A program made the translations under genes and the position numbers. 64,000 nucleotides of DNA from Clonostachys chloroleuca (Eukaryota > Ascomycota > Sordariomycetes > Hypocreales > Bionectriaceae), in contig JBANAY010000003.1 of NCBI GenBank assembly GCA_037952775.1, positions 30,504,001 to 30,568,000 on the forward strand, given 5' to 3'. Below are positions 33,052 through 44,483 of this stretch, piece by piece. The first letter of the stretch is position 1. Each line of letters starts with the position of its first letter. The notes beneath the pieces were generated by a model that worked only from the letters and a program-made list of their open reading frames with translations, had not been told where the DNA came from and ran no database searches.

Positions 33052-34661
33052 GGTGAAGGAAATGAAGGCGACGGTGATGCACGCTAGGTGGGGAGGGGCG
33101 TTGACGCTGGTGTTGATTCGGCCAGGCGATGGGCGGACGCCAACCACAGGGATATGAGCAAAACGAATGGATGTTTGAATCAACGCGGGCTTGGATGAAT
33201 TTTAATAATAATTTTCGGTGCTAAATTGAGACACGGATCCCGTCAAACAATCAAACAAACAGGGGCTGCGGGTCCGCGGACATAACGGGGTCCGAACACG
33301 CACGCGACAGCTCAATGCCACAGCGATTCAGACTTTGCCATGGATCGGACGTTGACTAAGGACTCCTGCGCCTCACTCCGCGTCATCGTCGTTCAGTCAG
33401 TCTGACTTCTGCGCCATCAACCACGGCCCGCGCCTGGCTCCAGTCCTTGCGAGTGCGTCCGAGGCTCAGTCAGGCGATGAACCGCTGTCGCCTCGCTCTT
33501 GGGCGCAAACAGCCTAGTGTCAATACCGACCGAAGCATCCGAAGGCAATTGACTGCCACGCGCAAGGCTTTTTCGGACTGTGCCAAGCAGCTGATTGATG
33601 ATGTGACGTAGAATGAATGACAAAGCAGACATTGAAAACAAAACAAATAAACAAAAGAGAAACGTATTTCCGATGACAGTCACGTGCCATTATGTAACCC
33701 GCCTACCCTACAGGCCTTGACTTCCGCAATGCGCTCTATAATTTGCGAGTTCTGCTCCCTTTATTGCGTCTAGACAATCTTCCATATCCTATGAGAGCAC
33801 ATGGGAATATAATTTGACTGGCCTTTTTTGTTCTTTCTCAGTTTACTTAGTTGGTGTGGTTTGTGTGCTTTCAATTGAAGTCCAACATGAGCATTAAAAC
33901 TTGCGCATCTATGCCGAGTCTGCATAAGGGTTATTGGGTTGTCTTTTCTGACAAATAACCTAATTGCTCAGATTGCCCATCGAATCTTTGCATCTTGCAC
34001 TAATAACAGGAGCTGATAACCTGATTGTGTGCAGTCATGATCTACATTAGGTGCTGACTTCACAATACATCGTCCAAGGTGCGCACGGCATTCTCCCATA
34101 GCCTTCAAGCTCGCTCTATTAGCGCATCGGCCCCTTGGCCTAATTAAAAAGCCATCGTTTAATAATTACCTATCCATTCTTTAGCCCGTCACGCGCTAAG
34201 CACTTTTGGAAGTGTGGAAATGGCTGGTCAAATCTTTCCAGCCCTGACGGAGTACGCCATTGGCTAACTTTCAAGGAATGGCATTGCGTTGACCTGTCGC
34301 ATATCAGCTTTAGATTCCTGGGCAAATTTTTTTGAGAGACCTCGGAACTATCAAGCGCAAGCCTGATCAATTTTAGATTTACGATATTATGCCTTGGGAG
34401 AGTAGGACTTCTGGTAACATGAACATGCGGGGGGTCAGCCCTACCCATGACGGGCAAACATAAAGATAAGCGGTGGTAGGCACTAGACAGTAATATGGAA
34501 GCTGTGATCGCTAAGCTCCTGCCTAAAAGAAGATCATCGCCCGAATCCTATCTTGAGCTTACAAGGATCCAATCCTCTGATTTGGTGCGGGGTTCTTGGT
34601 ATATCTAGAGACAGGCAATCCACCATGATTCCCTTCACTTCTGTTTTGACAAGACGTTACA
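33052..34661. other. Divergent intergenic region, 1.6 kb
   Basis: Holds the promoters of the Sfk1-like gene (minus) and the PAF-acetylhydrolase-like gene (plus). No recognisable coding sequence; open frames are short and compositionally random. Confidence 0.5.
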
Positions 34662-35753
34662 ATGAAGCTCCACTCAGCCCTATGCCTGGCAGTTTGGCTG
34701 GCGCAATGTTGCAATGGCGAGCCCATCCCAGAGCCTCCAGGGCCTTACAATGTAGGGGTTCGCCGGCTGGTCATCAACTTCGACAACCCAGACGACCCCG
34801 TAAGCCCAAACAACATCTCGACGGAATACCTTGCAACAATATACTATCCAACCGAGGACAGCCCATCTGCACCAGCAACATACATTGAGCCTGAGCTGGC
34901 ACAGATGTACGCAGACGTATACAAGTTCAATATATCCCACTTAACCTCCACAAACCGTTGGAACGCCTCGTATCTGAACAAATGTGCTGGCCCCTCGCTT
35001 GTATTCGCCCCAGGTGGATGGGGTCCCTCAACTGATGGCTTCGTGATCCTGCTCTCTGACCTGGCATCCCGCGGCTACGTCGTCGCCGCACTTGATCATC
35101 CATATGAGCAGCCCTTTTTGCGCTTCCCAAACGGTACCGGGTTGGTTGGGCTTCCCATCACAACCCCGTCCAGTCAGCCTCTGATTGACTTGCTGCACGC
35201 TGTGCGTGTACGCGAGATGTTGCACTTTGTCCACAACTGGCCTAAGCTTGTGGCAGAACTGGGTGCCCCTTTCCGGAAAACTCGCATCGGCGCTTTTGGC
35301 CATTCTTTCGGCGGCTCCTCAGCACTCAGCGCCGGCATCGAGAGCGATGCCATCGTCGCTACTTTGAATCAGGACGGGACCATTTGGGGGAGGGCGGCCC
35401 ATAACGACTCGTCGGCTGACGCTGGCAAGCCGACCATGTTGCTGACGGTCAAGGGCCACAACAACGACCAAGATCAATCTTTCAAAAACTACACATCGAA
35501 CCAATCAGACTGGTGGCGGGTCATTAGTGTAAATGGAACCGTCCATGCGGACTGGACGGATGCCACCTTCTGGAAGCGATGGGGCACGACAAGACCTATG
35601 GGCACAATCGACGGTCGACGAATGACAGATATTCGGGGTACGTACGTCTCGGCGTTCTTTGGCGAGCATATAAAAGGAGAGGAGTCGCCGTTGCTGGATG
35701 AGGATTCTGAGGAGTGGCCAGAGGTGACGGTATACGATGGCAATGATATCTGA
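34662..35753 (+). CDS. Secreted PAF-acetylhydrolase-like alpha/beta-hydrolase
   Basis: A single-exon enzyme of 363 residues with a signal peptide (LHSALCLAVWLAQCCNGEP). The layout is that of the PAF-acetylhydrolase isoform II family: VFAPGGWGPSTDGFVILLSD (oxyanion region), RGYVVAALDHPYEQ, the nucleophile motif GAFGHSFGGSSAL near residue 213, an acidic residue in LNQDGTIWG and the His in NGTVHADWTD near residue 293, equivalent to the family HxxFSD block. Such enzymes cleave short or oxidised acyl chains from phospholipids, or act as general secreted esterases. Several N-x-S/T sites agree with secretion. No frame breaks were seen. The physiological substrate is not evident. Confidence 0.85.
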   Translation: MKLHSALCLAVWLAQCCNGEPIPEPPGPYNVGVRRLVINFDNPDDPVSPNNISTEYLATIYYPTEDSPSAPATYIEPELAQMYADVYKFNISHLTSTNRWNASYLNKCAGPSLVFAPGGWGPSTDGFVILLSDLASRGYVVAALDHPYEQPFLRFPNGTGLVGLPITTPSSQPLIDLLHAVRVREMLHFVHNWPKLVAELGAPFRKTRIGAFGHSFGGSSALSAGIESDAIVATLNQDGTIWGRAAHNDSSADAGKPTMLLTVKGHNNDQDQSFKNYTSNQSDWWRVISVNGTVHADWTDATFWKRWGTTRPMGTIDGRRMTDIRGTYVSAFFGEHIKGEESPLLDEDSEEWPEVTVYDGNDI

Positions 35754-36411
35754 ACACGAGATTACTCTGAGGTATAGTTATCGGGGCCAATATTGCCGTG
35801 ATAGAGCCATGCAGCGCACTTGAACCCATTGACATCGAAACAAGTGGCTGAGGTTGAATGTCCATATAAGTAAATGATTGCTCTCATCCCATCAGCTTCC
35901 TTCTAAGTGACTTATGTTGTAACTCGCATGGCTCCATTTTATTTGCTGCGTATTCTACGTTTATCACCAATTAATTTTCTTGTTGCATATATCATGTTTG
36001 GTTGTCGGGAACATAATGATAGTTTTTATTCGTGTCGTGTTTAAGTAAATGTCGGTGACTCTTATTTCCAGTAATGTCTTTGACTTCCTAATTTGAATGA
36101 TTGCATTAAGCACAACATCCTATACGAGGACGATAACCTGGCGAGGTCTTGGCAAAGGTGACATTCAAGCTTCAGCTCGCTTCAGCTTCTTTCAGCTGAC
36201 ATCGGTAAAGTTTCCGCTTTTTGCTGGCGGTGGGTGTTCGAACAGGGATGCAGACTCTGGGAATGAGCATGCAGCGAATGGGGAGACATCTCATTATGCT
36301 CGTTGACAAGGGCCTGAAGAGCCTAGCACGATGCCCAACCCCTCATTTTCAACGGCTCCCCTCGCTCTGCTCCCTCACCCTCTCTTCATATCATCGAAGC
36401 TCGATTGCAAG
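35754..36411. other. Intergenic spacer
   Basis: Between two plus-strand genes; contains the promoter of the wall-protein gene. Nothing else recognised. Confidence 0.45.
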
Positions 36412-37441
36412 ATGTGGCTTTCTCCAACCCCACGGCTGTTGGCTGGGTTGTTGTTTTACCTGTCAGTTTGCCAGCTTTGTCTGGCTGTTGTTTTCACCAA
36501 CTCCGATTTCTCAATCCAACCAAATAAAGCGTTCAATTTAAAATGGGACCAAAACGAAGGACCTGTTACCCTGAGTGTGGTGACTAGCACGTCAGATAAT
36601 GCCCAGCAGGTAGTTACCATAGCGGGTGAGGCGTTTCGTACCCAATCTCAGAGGTCGATGGGCGTGTGTCTGCAGCTATTTGCGAACGGCAGCAGCACAT
36701 TACCGTCGGATGGCTTAATCTCTTGACATGACTGACGCTTGATCTGTACTAGAACTCGCCCTAGGAAGCTCGCGCTACTGGACTCCGAGCAGCAGTCTGC
36801 AGTCGGGAACATATTATTTCAGAATCAAGGATGAAGTGACAGGGGAGGTCAATTACTCTCCAGAATGGAAGTACTCGACAACCAGCAGCTCCTCAGATTC
36901 GTCTACTCAAGCAAGCTCAAGAACCACCTCGGCAGCTTCGCGTAGCTCAAGTGATGCATCCAACATCATCCAACAAGCCTCAACGAGCCGTTCGACAGGA
37001 ACTTTCTCAACCTCCACAAGGTCGTCATTCTCAACCACTATAGTATTACCTGCGGGAACTGGCGCAGACGACGACCAAGCAAGCAGTACTAGCAATCCCA
37101 CATTTGAGACACCTTCTTCGGGTCTTTCGACAGGGGCGAAGGCAGGAATCGGCGTCGGCGCGGGCCTTGGTGGGGTTCTCCTGTTAGCTACCGTCGCATT
37201 TTTATTCTACAGGAAGGGCAAGTCGCGTGCCGAGAGACAGAACGCGTCAGTGACCCGAGGCCAGGATCCTCCAGCGAGCCAGGAACCAAAATCACCGGCG
37301 ACGCGTCGATCTTACCCGGAGCTGGGCGTTACAGATGACAAGCCGATACCCGAAATTGCTGGGATGCCAATTGCCGAAGTTCCTGGAGCTAATGTTCATG
37401 TTAATCCCAAAACTCGAAGCAAGTTTGTTGAGCTGCCATAA
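36412..37441 (+). CDS. Ser-rich single-pass wall protein with Kre9/Knh1-like N-terminal domain
   Basis: Exons 36412-36625 and 36753-37441 give 300 residues. A signal peptide (LLAGLLFYLSVCQLCLAVVF) is followed by a beta-domain of the Kre9/Knh1 type: NKAFNLKWDQNEGPVTLSV, then after the intron SGTYYFRIKDEVTGEVNYSP. About 110 residues rich in Ser and Thr follow, likely heavily O-mannosylated. A single membrane helix (AGIGVGAGLGGVLLLATVAFLF) with a basic stop-transfer YRKGKSR comes next, then a Pro-rich cytosolic tail. The layout resembles cell-wall or stress-sensor proteins of filamentous fungi; a direct role in signalling is inference. The Met at 36412 was chosen over the one at 36331 because it begins the signal peptide. 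Confidence 0.8.
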
Positions 37442-38566
37442 ATGCCTATGAAGAATTTAGCACCTTTATATAATAGATACGTTGGTAATGGGATAACGTC
37501 CTCATATCGACTGAATCAGATCATACTTGCTCATTGATAAAAAGTGTGAGTTGCACATACTTGATGAAACTGGAGTACTTGCTTTGATCGGTGCTGGTGT
37601 CACTGAGTTCCGCTTGAAGTGTTTCACTAAGCCTGGATTGATATTTCAAGACGTTCTATAGAATTCAAAATAGTCTCAATATTCAATGAATTCCCACTTG
37701 CTAATGTCATGTATCCAGAAGAGTGGGAAATATATTCAGTTTAGTATTTCTTTGATCGCTTGAAGGGTCATCTTGGCTCTTCTTCAAACATCATGTCATG
37801 GCTTATCATTACTAATATTCAATATCAGCTTCAAACAAGCACTCACACCGCCCGGCATAGATGATCACTCACATGCATGATAGGGTTGCTCCACTCGCAA
37901 ACCGACATCGGGATGATGGCAAAGATAGCGGTCTAAAGTCATTATCTACGTAGCATAGCCTATTATCTTACTTTGGAAAAACCCCGGTCATCAGAGGTTC
38001 TAGAAATGCTATAGCAGAAGTAATGTATCCATACAATAAGAAGGTATAGGCCGAGATTCGGGATTAGTAAGTGCTTGGATAGTTCCCCGGCCTTAAGATG
38101 CAGCTGTTTCCTTTGAAGTGCAACGTTACTCCTGTATAAAGTGGCATTGCATAAACTATGGATTCGCGAAAATCGGCTCTCACCACGATTCGATTCATAT
38201 ACCGTTAAGAAGAAAATAACACTATTGGCTTGCACGCTGCCAGCCAGGGAATCTCTCAGGGCGAGCATGAGATGATCTGAGACAAAAAACAAAGTCACTT
38301 TTCTCTCCAAGACAGAAGAGATTGCGAAGCTGAGCGGGGTTGTTGGCAAACCCCCTCGTATATCAATAACGAGGTCCCAACAAAATGCCCCGCAGAGTAT
38401 GCATGTAACACTGGAAGCTTAGTATTGGGGTATTATCGCTTACCTCGCTTGAATTTTTCCGTCCATGACTTTAAATCGGCTTTCCCTCCGTATAAGAAAA
38501 CCAAATTTTACACATAAACAAAGCAGAGGACCCTTATGTTCTGGCCAGACATTGAAAACGGGCGCA
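37442..38566. other. Intergenic, 1.1 kb
   Basis: Separates two plus-strand genes. A minus-strand open stretch at 37963-38349 has no recognisable content. The last 100 bp contains a GTATAAGAAA element upstream of the alpha-galactosidase that could act as a TATA box. Confidence 0.45.
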
Positions 38567-40234
38567 ATGATTCCTCGCTGCCACACTTCTGTCGCGTTGC
38601 TGGCCCTCTTAGGGCTGGTCTCAGCTGCATCTGGAGTAATCTCACCACTACCTCCGATGGGTTTCAACAACTGGGCTCGCTATATGGACGCCTTAAACGA
38701 AACGCTTTTCGTTGAGACGACCGATGCCATGCTGTCAAAAGGCCTACTCCGGGCGGGCTACGACCGCATCAACTTGGATGACTGCTGGTCTCCTAGGGAA
38801 CGGCTTGCTAATGGCTCAATGACATGGGATGCAGACAAGTTTCCACAAGGTCTTCCTTGGCTAGCAAGCTACATCAAAAGCAAAGGATTCATACCTGGAA
38901 TATATACCGATGCAGGAACCTTATCATGTGCTGGGTACCCAGGCGCCTATGGTTACGAGGAGATCGATATCAAGGACTTTGTAGACTGGGGTTTTGAGTT
39001 TGTTAAGCTAGATGGGTGCAATATGCCAACGGGAACGGAGGCTGAATACAAAGAGGTGTATGGGAAGTGGCACGACATCTTATCCAAGTTAGAAAACCCG
39101 ATGGTGTTCTCAGAATCGGCGCCGGCATATTTCGCTGAAGCAGCGAATCTGACCAATTGGTACAAAGTGATGAGCTGGGTGCCGGAATTTGGGCAGCTTG
39201 CGCGTCACTCCCGAGATACATTGGTATGGAATTCGACTTTGTACTGGCCAGACATCACTGGCTGGGACAGCATCATGTTCAACTACGGGCAGGAAGTGCG
39301 CCTGGGCCGTTTCCAGCGGCCTGGTTACTTCAATGATCCGGACTTCCTGAATGTCGACCACTTCGATTATACTATACACGAGAGACGCTCACATTTTGCA
39401 CTTTGGGCCTCGTTCTCAGCTCCGTTGATCCTGAGCACTGATATACTTTCTCTCACCGATGAGGAGGTCAAATATCTTACAAATTCTGACATCATCGCCA
39501 TTGACCAGGACCCTCTGGTTCAGCAAGCATCGCTGGTTAGTCAATCAGCTGACTGGGACGTCTTGACGAAAAGCCTTCACAATGGTGACCGCCTGCTCAC
39601 TGTATTGAACAAGGGTAGCGCTACTGCTGATTCAACCGTTCCCTGGAGTCATATTGGTCTTACAAGAGGCACTCCTCATACCCCTTCCAAACTCTCTGTC
39701 AAGGATCTGTGGACCGGCCGCTCCCAAACCGTTGATCTCATGCGCTCAAAGGGATTCACTGCAAGGAGCGTACCGCCACATGGCACAGCGATCTTCCGCA
39801 TCTCGAATCCGGCACCAGGATCCTCTGTCCAAACCGTCCCGACCGGTCTAATCTTCAACACCTACTCTCTCAGCTGTTTGACTGACTCCTCTTCACGCGA
39901 AGGCCTCGTAACATGGGCTAATTGCACTACATCGGACTCTCAGATTTGGAGGGCTCGTGACGACGGCACATTCAGCAGCCTGGCAGATGAGAAGCGGTGC
40001 CTGGTTGAAAAGGATGGGAAGATCCAATCTGGAGAGTGCAACAAGCGTGCTAAATGGGACTATTTCCTTTCTGGCGTATTAGTCAATCGCGATTCGAAGA
40101 AATGCCTTACAGAAGTCCAAGATTTGGGAGCGTTTGCTACATCAGACGTATGCGGATACATGACAAATGAACAGGTGGTGGCGCTTCCTGTGGGTGTGAC
40201 TATCAACAGCTTGACGGATGGCGATTCCGTATGA
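38567..40234 (+). CDS. Secreted GH27 alpha-galactosidase with C-terminal ricin-type lectin-like domain
   Basis: An intronless gene of 555 residues from the Met at 38567, which begins the signal peptide (CHTSVALLALLGLVSAASG). GH27 motifs appear in order: PPMGFNNWARY, YDRINLDDCW, GFIPGIYTDAGTLSCAGYPG, FEFVKLDGCN with the nucleophile Asp, and RPGYFNDPDFL with the probable acid/base Asp. IDQDPLVQQ and VLNKGS mark the C-terminal beta-domain. The last 125 residues show a Q-x-W-like repeat (SDSQIWRAR) and disulphide-spaced Cys of a CBM13/ricin-B-like fold. The enzyme releases terminal alpha-galactose from galactomannan or raffinose-type sugars outside the cell. A frame open further upstream to 38465 lacks secretion features. 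Confidence 0.92.
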   Translation: MIPRCHTSVALLALLGLVSAASGVISPLPPMGFNNWARYMDALNETLFVETTDAMLSKGLLRAGYDRINLDDCWSPRERLANGSMTWDADKFPQGLPWLASYIKSKGFIPGIYTDAGTLSCAGYPGAYGYEEIDIKDFVDWGFEFVKLDGCNMPTGTEAEYKEVYGKWHDILSKLENPMVFSESAPAYFAEAANLTNWYKVMSWVPEFGQLARHSRDTLVWNSTLYWPDITGWDSIMFNYGQEVRLGRFQRPGYFNDPDFLNVDHFDYTIHERRSHFALWASFSAPLILSTDILSLTDEEVKYLTNSDIIAIDQDPLVQQASLVSQSADWDVLTKSLHNGDRLLTVLNKGSATADSTVPWSHIGLTRGTPHTPSKLSVKDLWTGRSQTVDLMRSKGFTARSVPPHGTAIFRISNPAPGSSVQTVPTGLIFNTYSLSCLTDSSSREGLVTWANCTTSDSQIWRARDDGTFSSLADEKRCLVEKDGKIQSGECNKRAKWDYFLSGVLVNRDSKKCLTEVQDLGAFATSDVCGYMTNEQVVALPVGVTINSLTDGDSV

Positions 40235-40669
40235 CTTGCACAAGAATGGTGCTTGAGGGCTTGGCCTGAATTGAACCTTTGATTTATCATGTTGAATATC
40301 TGTAGTTGGAAAGTCAAATGATCGAATCATCATAACTCGTCGTAAATGAGAGACCTCTGCCGTAACGTCGCCACTCGCGTCCATATAAACCCAACGACCA
40401 TCCTCCTACCTCTCGTGGTATTCGGAATTTTCTCACCCTGGTATCATTCTCTACGTGCTTTCATTATGCTAGCACTCTGTCTTATGACCAACTCTCGCAC
40501 GCATGTATTATCGTTGCTCATCTAGTCATCTGATCGCCTAATCCGCCCATGGTGCTTTCTCCCTAACGGACTGGATAACCTTTTATCCTGGATGGTATCG
40601 AGTCTGCCCTGTGCCATGCTTCCCGTTGGCCGCTCTTCATGTCATGCCGTGGCGTCAACTCCCCCTGTC
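40235..40669. other. Convergent intergenic spacer
   Basis: Between the stop codons of the alpha-galactosidase (plus) and the P450 (minus); nothing recognised. Confidence 0.5.
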
Positions 40670-42702
40670 CTACTCCTCCCGGGGCTTGAACACACACATG
40701 ACCTTGCCTGGCTGGGCGGTGACCTGGTCCTTCATGTCCCGCCACATGGTCTCGGGATCGTAACCATCCGCAAACTCAATGTCATAGTGCCGGAGCAGAA
40801 GCGTCGCCACGTGCCGAAGCTCGGCATACGCCAGAGTCTTGCCGGTGCACTGGCGGGGGCCGACCGAGAACGGCGTGAAGGCGCGCCTGTCGAGGACGAG
40901 CTCCGGCCGCGAGTACCACCGCTCCGGTATGAACTCGTCTGGGCGAGGGAACGCAGACTCAACTGCCCGACACAGGGTCAGCATTTTGACTTTTGAAATG
41001 GGTTGATCAACTTGATATGCCCGAGTTACTCACGTCTCATTATGCCATACCTTGGCGCCGTGACTTTGGTGAATGGAGGTATGTAGGTGTTCTTGAATTG
41101 CATCCCTTGCGGCCCAGTGATCCTGGCCGTTCCCGTCATACCGGCAGGCGGCATCAGGCGAAGGGTTTCGTTGATGAATGCGTTGAGATGAGGTAGACTG
41201 GCGAGCGTTGCGAAATCGTCCCCGTCCACATCTCGAGTCTCGGCCCGTATCTTATTCGCGTGCTCGGGATACCTCGCCAAGAACCAACAGGTTGCTATCA
41301 AAGCAGCTCTGGTTGTATCACTAGAACAGGATGGGGTAATTAGCCAAGCAAAAGGCAGATTTCATGGTTCATGTGGCTGGCCGTGGGAATCCGGTAGGGT
41401 ACGAACCTGCCTGCGACCACTGCTGTGATTGCGGTACCTGCAAGGTAAAGATCTCGATCTCTCAGACTCATAGAGCCGTCGAGGCTCTGGTGCTCGTCGA
41501 GGAAATACTGAGCCATGTCCGGCTTCTTCTCATTCTCGCCTCTCTGTGTTATAACGGCCATGAATTAGTGAATTAAGCTCCAACCCGCCTATCATATCGG
41601 AACAACACGAAAAATGTATCTTGGTGCCATGGAGAAATGCTTACCTGGATTCGGGCCGCGAGTCGGTCCTCGCAGAACTTCACCATTCCGAGCCAGTCCT
41701 GGACTGGACTATAAAATGGGACAAGAAGGAACGCCAGATGTGCAAGCCAGATAGCATCTGAAATGGGCCCAACAAGCGCTAGAGCACCATCACGGTGTTT
41801 GATAGCAGGGTCTATTGTCTGCGAACTGAGTAGGTTGAAGTCTTCGCCGAACAGAACATCGCCCATGACGTCGAAAGAGAACCAGGACATGACGTCGTCG
41901 ACATCCACGGGCCGAGTGCCGTGTGATCTGATGCAACTTGAGAGCGAGTGGGATAGAGCTGCGACTCGGGGATAGAAAGCATTCATCGCTGCAGTCCTCG
42001 TAGCAACCGAGTTAGTGGAGTTAGCAACTGGTGCCGCTGGGCGTCTTACCTTTCCCTGTCATGGAGTTGACCCAGGCCTTGCGCCCTTCCTTGTGCAGTT
42101 TCTTGTCGCGACAGAACACTGCAGAATATCGCGGCCGTAAGAGATCATACCAGATGTCTCTAGTGGTAGTATTACCCCATCCATCAAGCAAATTAAAAGC
42201 CGAAGGCCCCACGAGGGTAAGTTCGTTCGGGCCTGCCATGTTGAGGGTAAAAGCTGGTGAGCCTGGTTATATCATGGTGCATGAATGGTCTGGTATCTCT
42301 CTCACCAGTGCGTATTATGTCTCCATACTCTCCGTTAAGTTCCTGGAGTAACAGATAGTTTGTCGACTTGCGAATCTTCCACACGTGCCAGAGCTTGGTG
42401 ACGGCTGCGAGCTTCGGCCCTGGGAAGCCGGATAGCTTGTGGAAGAAGAGGCGGTAGACCGTCATGCTGCCGAACAGGGCCGTCAAGCATGCCATATCCA
42501 TGCAAAACACGGCGCTAAGCGCCTCGCCAAACGATGGTACATGTACGACGCGGTATAATGAGTATAGCGCGATGATGTTCACCAGACAAACTCCAGCGAG
42601 AATTTCTAGGATATGCATGTGCCACTCGCCACGGATAAAAATTGCATTGTGTGCAAGAAGGCCGGCGAAAACAGAAACAACTATGTGTAAGTGGTAGTCC
42701 AT
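40670..42702 (-). CDS. Cytochrome P450 with long multi-helix N-terminus (candidate cluster P450 1)
   Basis: Six exons: 42702-42306, 42232-42050, 41988-41645, 41543-41407, 41320-41034 and 40962-40670. The N-terminus has three or more membrane helices before the Pro-rich hinge LSGFPGPKLAAVTKLW, as in some fungal secondary-metabolite P450s. TGPNELTLVG, WYDLLRPRYSAVFCRD and FDVMGDVLFGEDF follow. The I-helix AGSDTTRAAL is restored only by splicing exons 4 and 5. Next are FINETLRLMPPAG (ExxR) and FIPERW. The heme loop FTPFSVGPRQCTGK carries the axial Cys, with S/V-G-P-R in place of the usual G-x-G-R. It probably oxidises a small lipophilic metabolite in the ER membrane. Its position beside the UbiA and flavin-oxidase genes suggests a common pathway. 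All six exons join in frame. Confidence 0.88.
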
Positions 42703-43199
42703 ATTGTTGTCTTGATGGTTCCGAGTATCAAACACTGACAACAGTTGGATACTATGCTTGTGCAGAACTTAGATAGCCAACAGTCTACGCCCGGGTGCGT
42801 AGTCGGGCAGCTCGCAGGCTTAAAGCGTGTAGGGTGACAGCACTGAGCTTGAAGGAATTAGGATGAGATGTGTCTGCGTGTGTGAAGGGACTTTGCTACG
42901 TAATGTAGTATTTGGGGGCGGAGAGGGAGGGTGAGCATAACGAGGGCGACTTGTCTTGGCCTTAGCCATCAGGAAAAGATAAACTGTGTGATCGGGCACG
43001 TTTGCTGGGACCTTTCAGTGATGGCCTAACTGTAACCATCCTTGGGCGTGTCTATAAATGATATTATTTACCGGCTTCCTAATTAAATATGTGTGTTCAA
43101 TCCATGGTAACCATCTTGGCTGATCCTTCTATGTGCCCTCCATCCTCGCCATAGCCTACATAGCCATCTTTATGTGTATTAAAATATTTTCTAATTACC
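42703..43199. other. Promoter region of P450 1
   Basis: 497 bp upstream of the P450 on the minus strand, holding the inverted repeat at 42785-42802. No coding sequence recognised. Confidence 0.45.
42785..42802. promoter_or_regulatory. Inverted repeat upstream of P450 1
   Basis: CTACGC-CCGGGT-GCGTAG: perfect six-base arms around a GC-rich spacer, 83-100 bp before the P450 start codon. A dimeric regulator could bind such a site; the binding protein is unknown. Confidence 0.35.
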
Positions 43200-44483
43200 T
43201 TAAACAGTCTGTACATGGGCGCTGTAGCCTTCTGGCGTAGAAAGATTGCGGGCAGGCTCTGAAGAAACGCGCGTTTCCCGGCTCATTACGATTCCTTCTT
43301 GAGACTCATGTTCAGGGCTATCATCCTCCAGGCGGTAAAAGTTATCTCGAGCCAACCTATCCGGGTTTCCGGAGCTTCCAAATGTCCTCAAAGCAACCCC
43401 GCGTGGAGCCTCCAATTCGCTCTGCCCTTGTTTCCGGCTCGAGGAAGCGCTGGCATACATCGTTGAGAGTGTCTTCACTGTGCGGCTGGCCAGAGGACCG
43501 AGCGTAGGTATGTTGGCAGCAAGAATCCCCAGCCAAATCTCCATCTGGCCCTGCACAGAGACAGTGAACAACTCGTATGCCATATCACTGCCGTGGTCCG
43601 GTCTCGCCGTGTATACAAGACGCCAAATCATGATTGCGATGACCCTGAAAAGCGACATATAGATTAGCCCCAGACTCTCAATCAAGCATAAGGGTATGCG
43701 AACTCACCCAACTCCAAGACTAAAGACGCCGCTGACTCGGATCTTCTTATCCCAAGACATTTCCAATCCCCAGATGACGGGAAGGGGAGCGGCGACAATT
43801 GCACTATCCAGTCCCAGGTGAACTGCTACAGAAGCGAGCTCCTGCTGCTTCAAGGGCCTGCAGTTGGTCTGCGACAGGACTTGATCCCATGCCGCAGAGG
43901 GGGGAGAGCATTGAGTCATGAAGTAAGGGATAAAGACGGGCGGGTAGCAAAGTGTGAGGGCTATCAAGATCCAGACGGCGATTCTGAACAGTCGGTGGGT
44001 GCGGAAGATCTCGAGATACATGAACAAGATGGCAAGCTTGCAGGAGCAGGTCGCTAGGGTCCAGGTGAACAGAGTCGAAGTTTGCATCTGTCCACGCAAG
44101 ACGTTAGCACCATACAGAAAGTGTCCGGGTCAGAAGACGATTGTTCTATCAGGAGCTTACCTTGATCAACGACGCAATGTCAGACCATTCCAGTTGGTCA
44201 GTGTGGTATCCGATCCCATGATGGATGCCTGCGTGAAACGTCGCGTCAGTTGTGATACGGGAGGTAGGAGCAGAAGGATGCGGATGGAAGCCATACCTGC
44301 GCAAACCGCGCCGACAACACCGATCATGCATACTATGCAGAATGTGATTATGTAGTCGTCGACGCGGAACTTCCTTGGCCTCACAACAAGGAGTGTGTAG
44401 ATGCGCAAAGCAAAAGATACCAGAGATAGGAGGGTGAAGATGGTTGTAAGTATGATCAGGTCGCGTCCAAGTGCGCTAATCAT
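43200..44483 (-). CDS. Rhodopsin-domain integral membrane protein 3
   Basis: Four exons encode a seven-helix membrane protein of the fungal rhodopsin-domain family. The in-frame Met at 44483 starts MISALGRDLIILTTIFTLLS; open sequence just upstream lacks an ATG. FRVDDYIITFCIV (RVDDY signature) ends exon 1. Exon 2 is short (IHHGIGYHTDQLEW). Exon 3 begins MQTSTLFTWTLATCSCKLAI and contains YLEIFRTHRLFRIAVW, CSPPSAAWD and the last helices. Exon 4 (from about 43645) gives AIMIWRLVYTARPDHGSD, QGQMEIWLGILAANIPTLGP and a charged cytosolic tail. It lies between the P450 and the UbiA gene and has the same orientation. Such proteins are often found in or near metabolite clusters, without a proven role. 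Confidence 0.85.
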
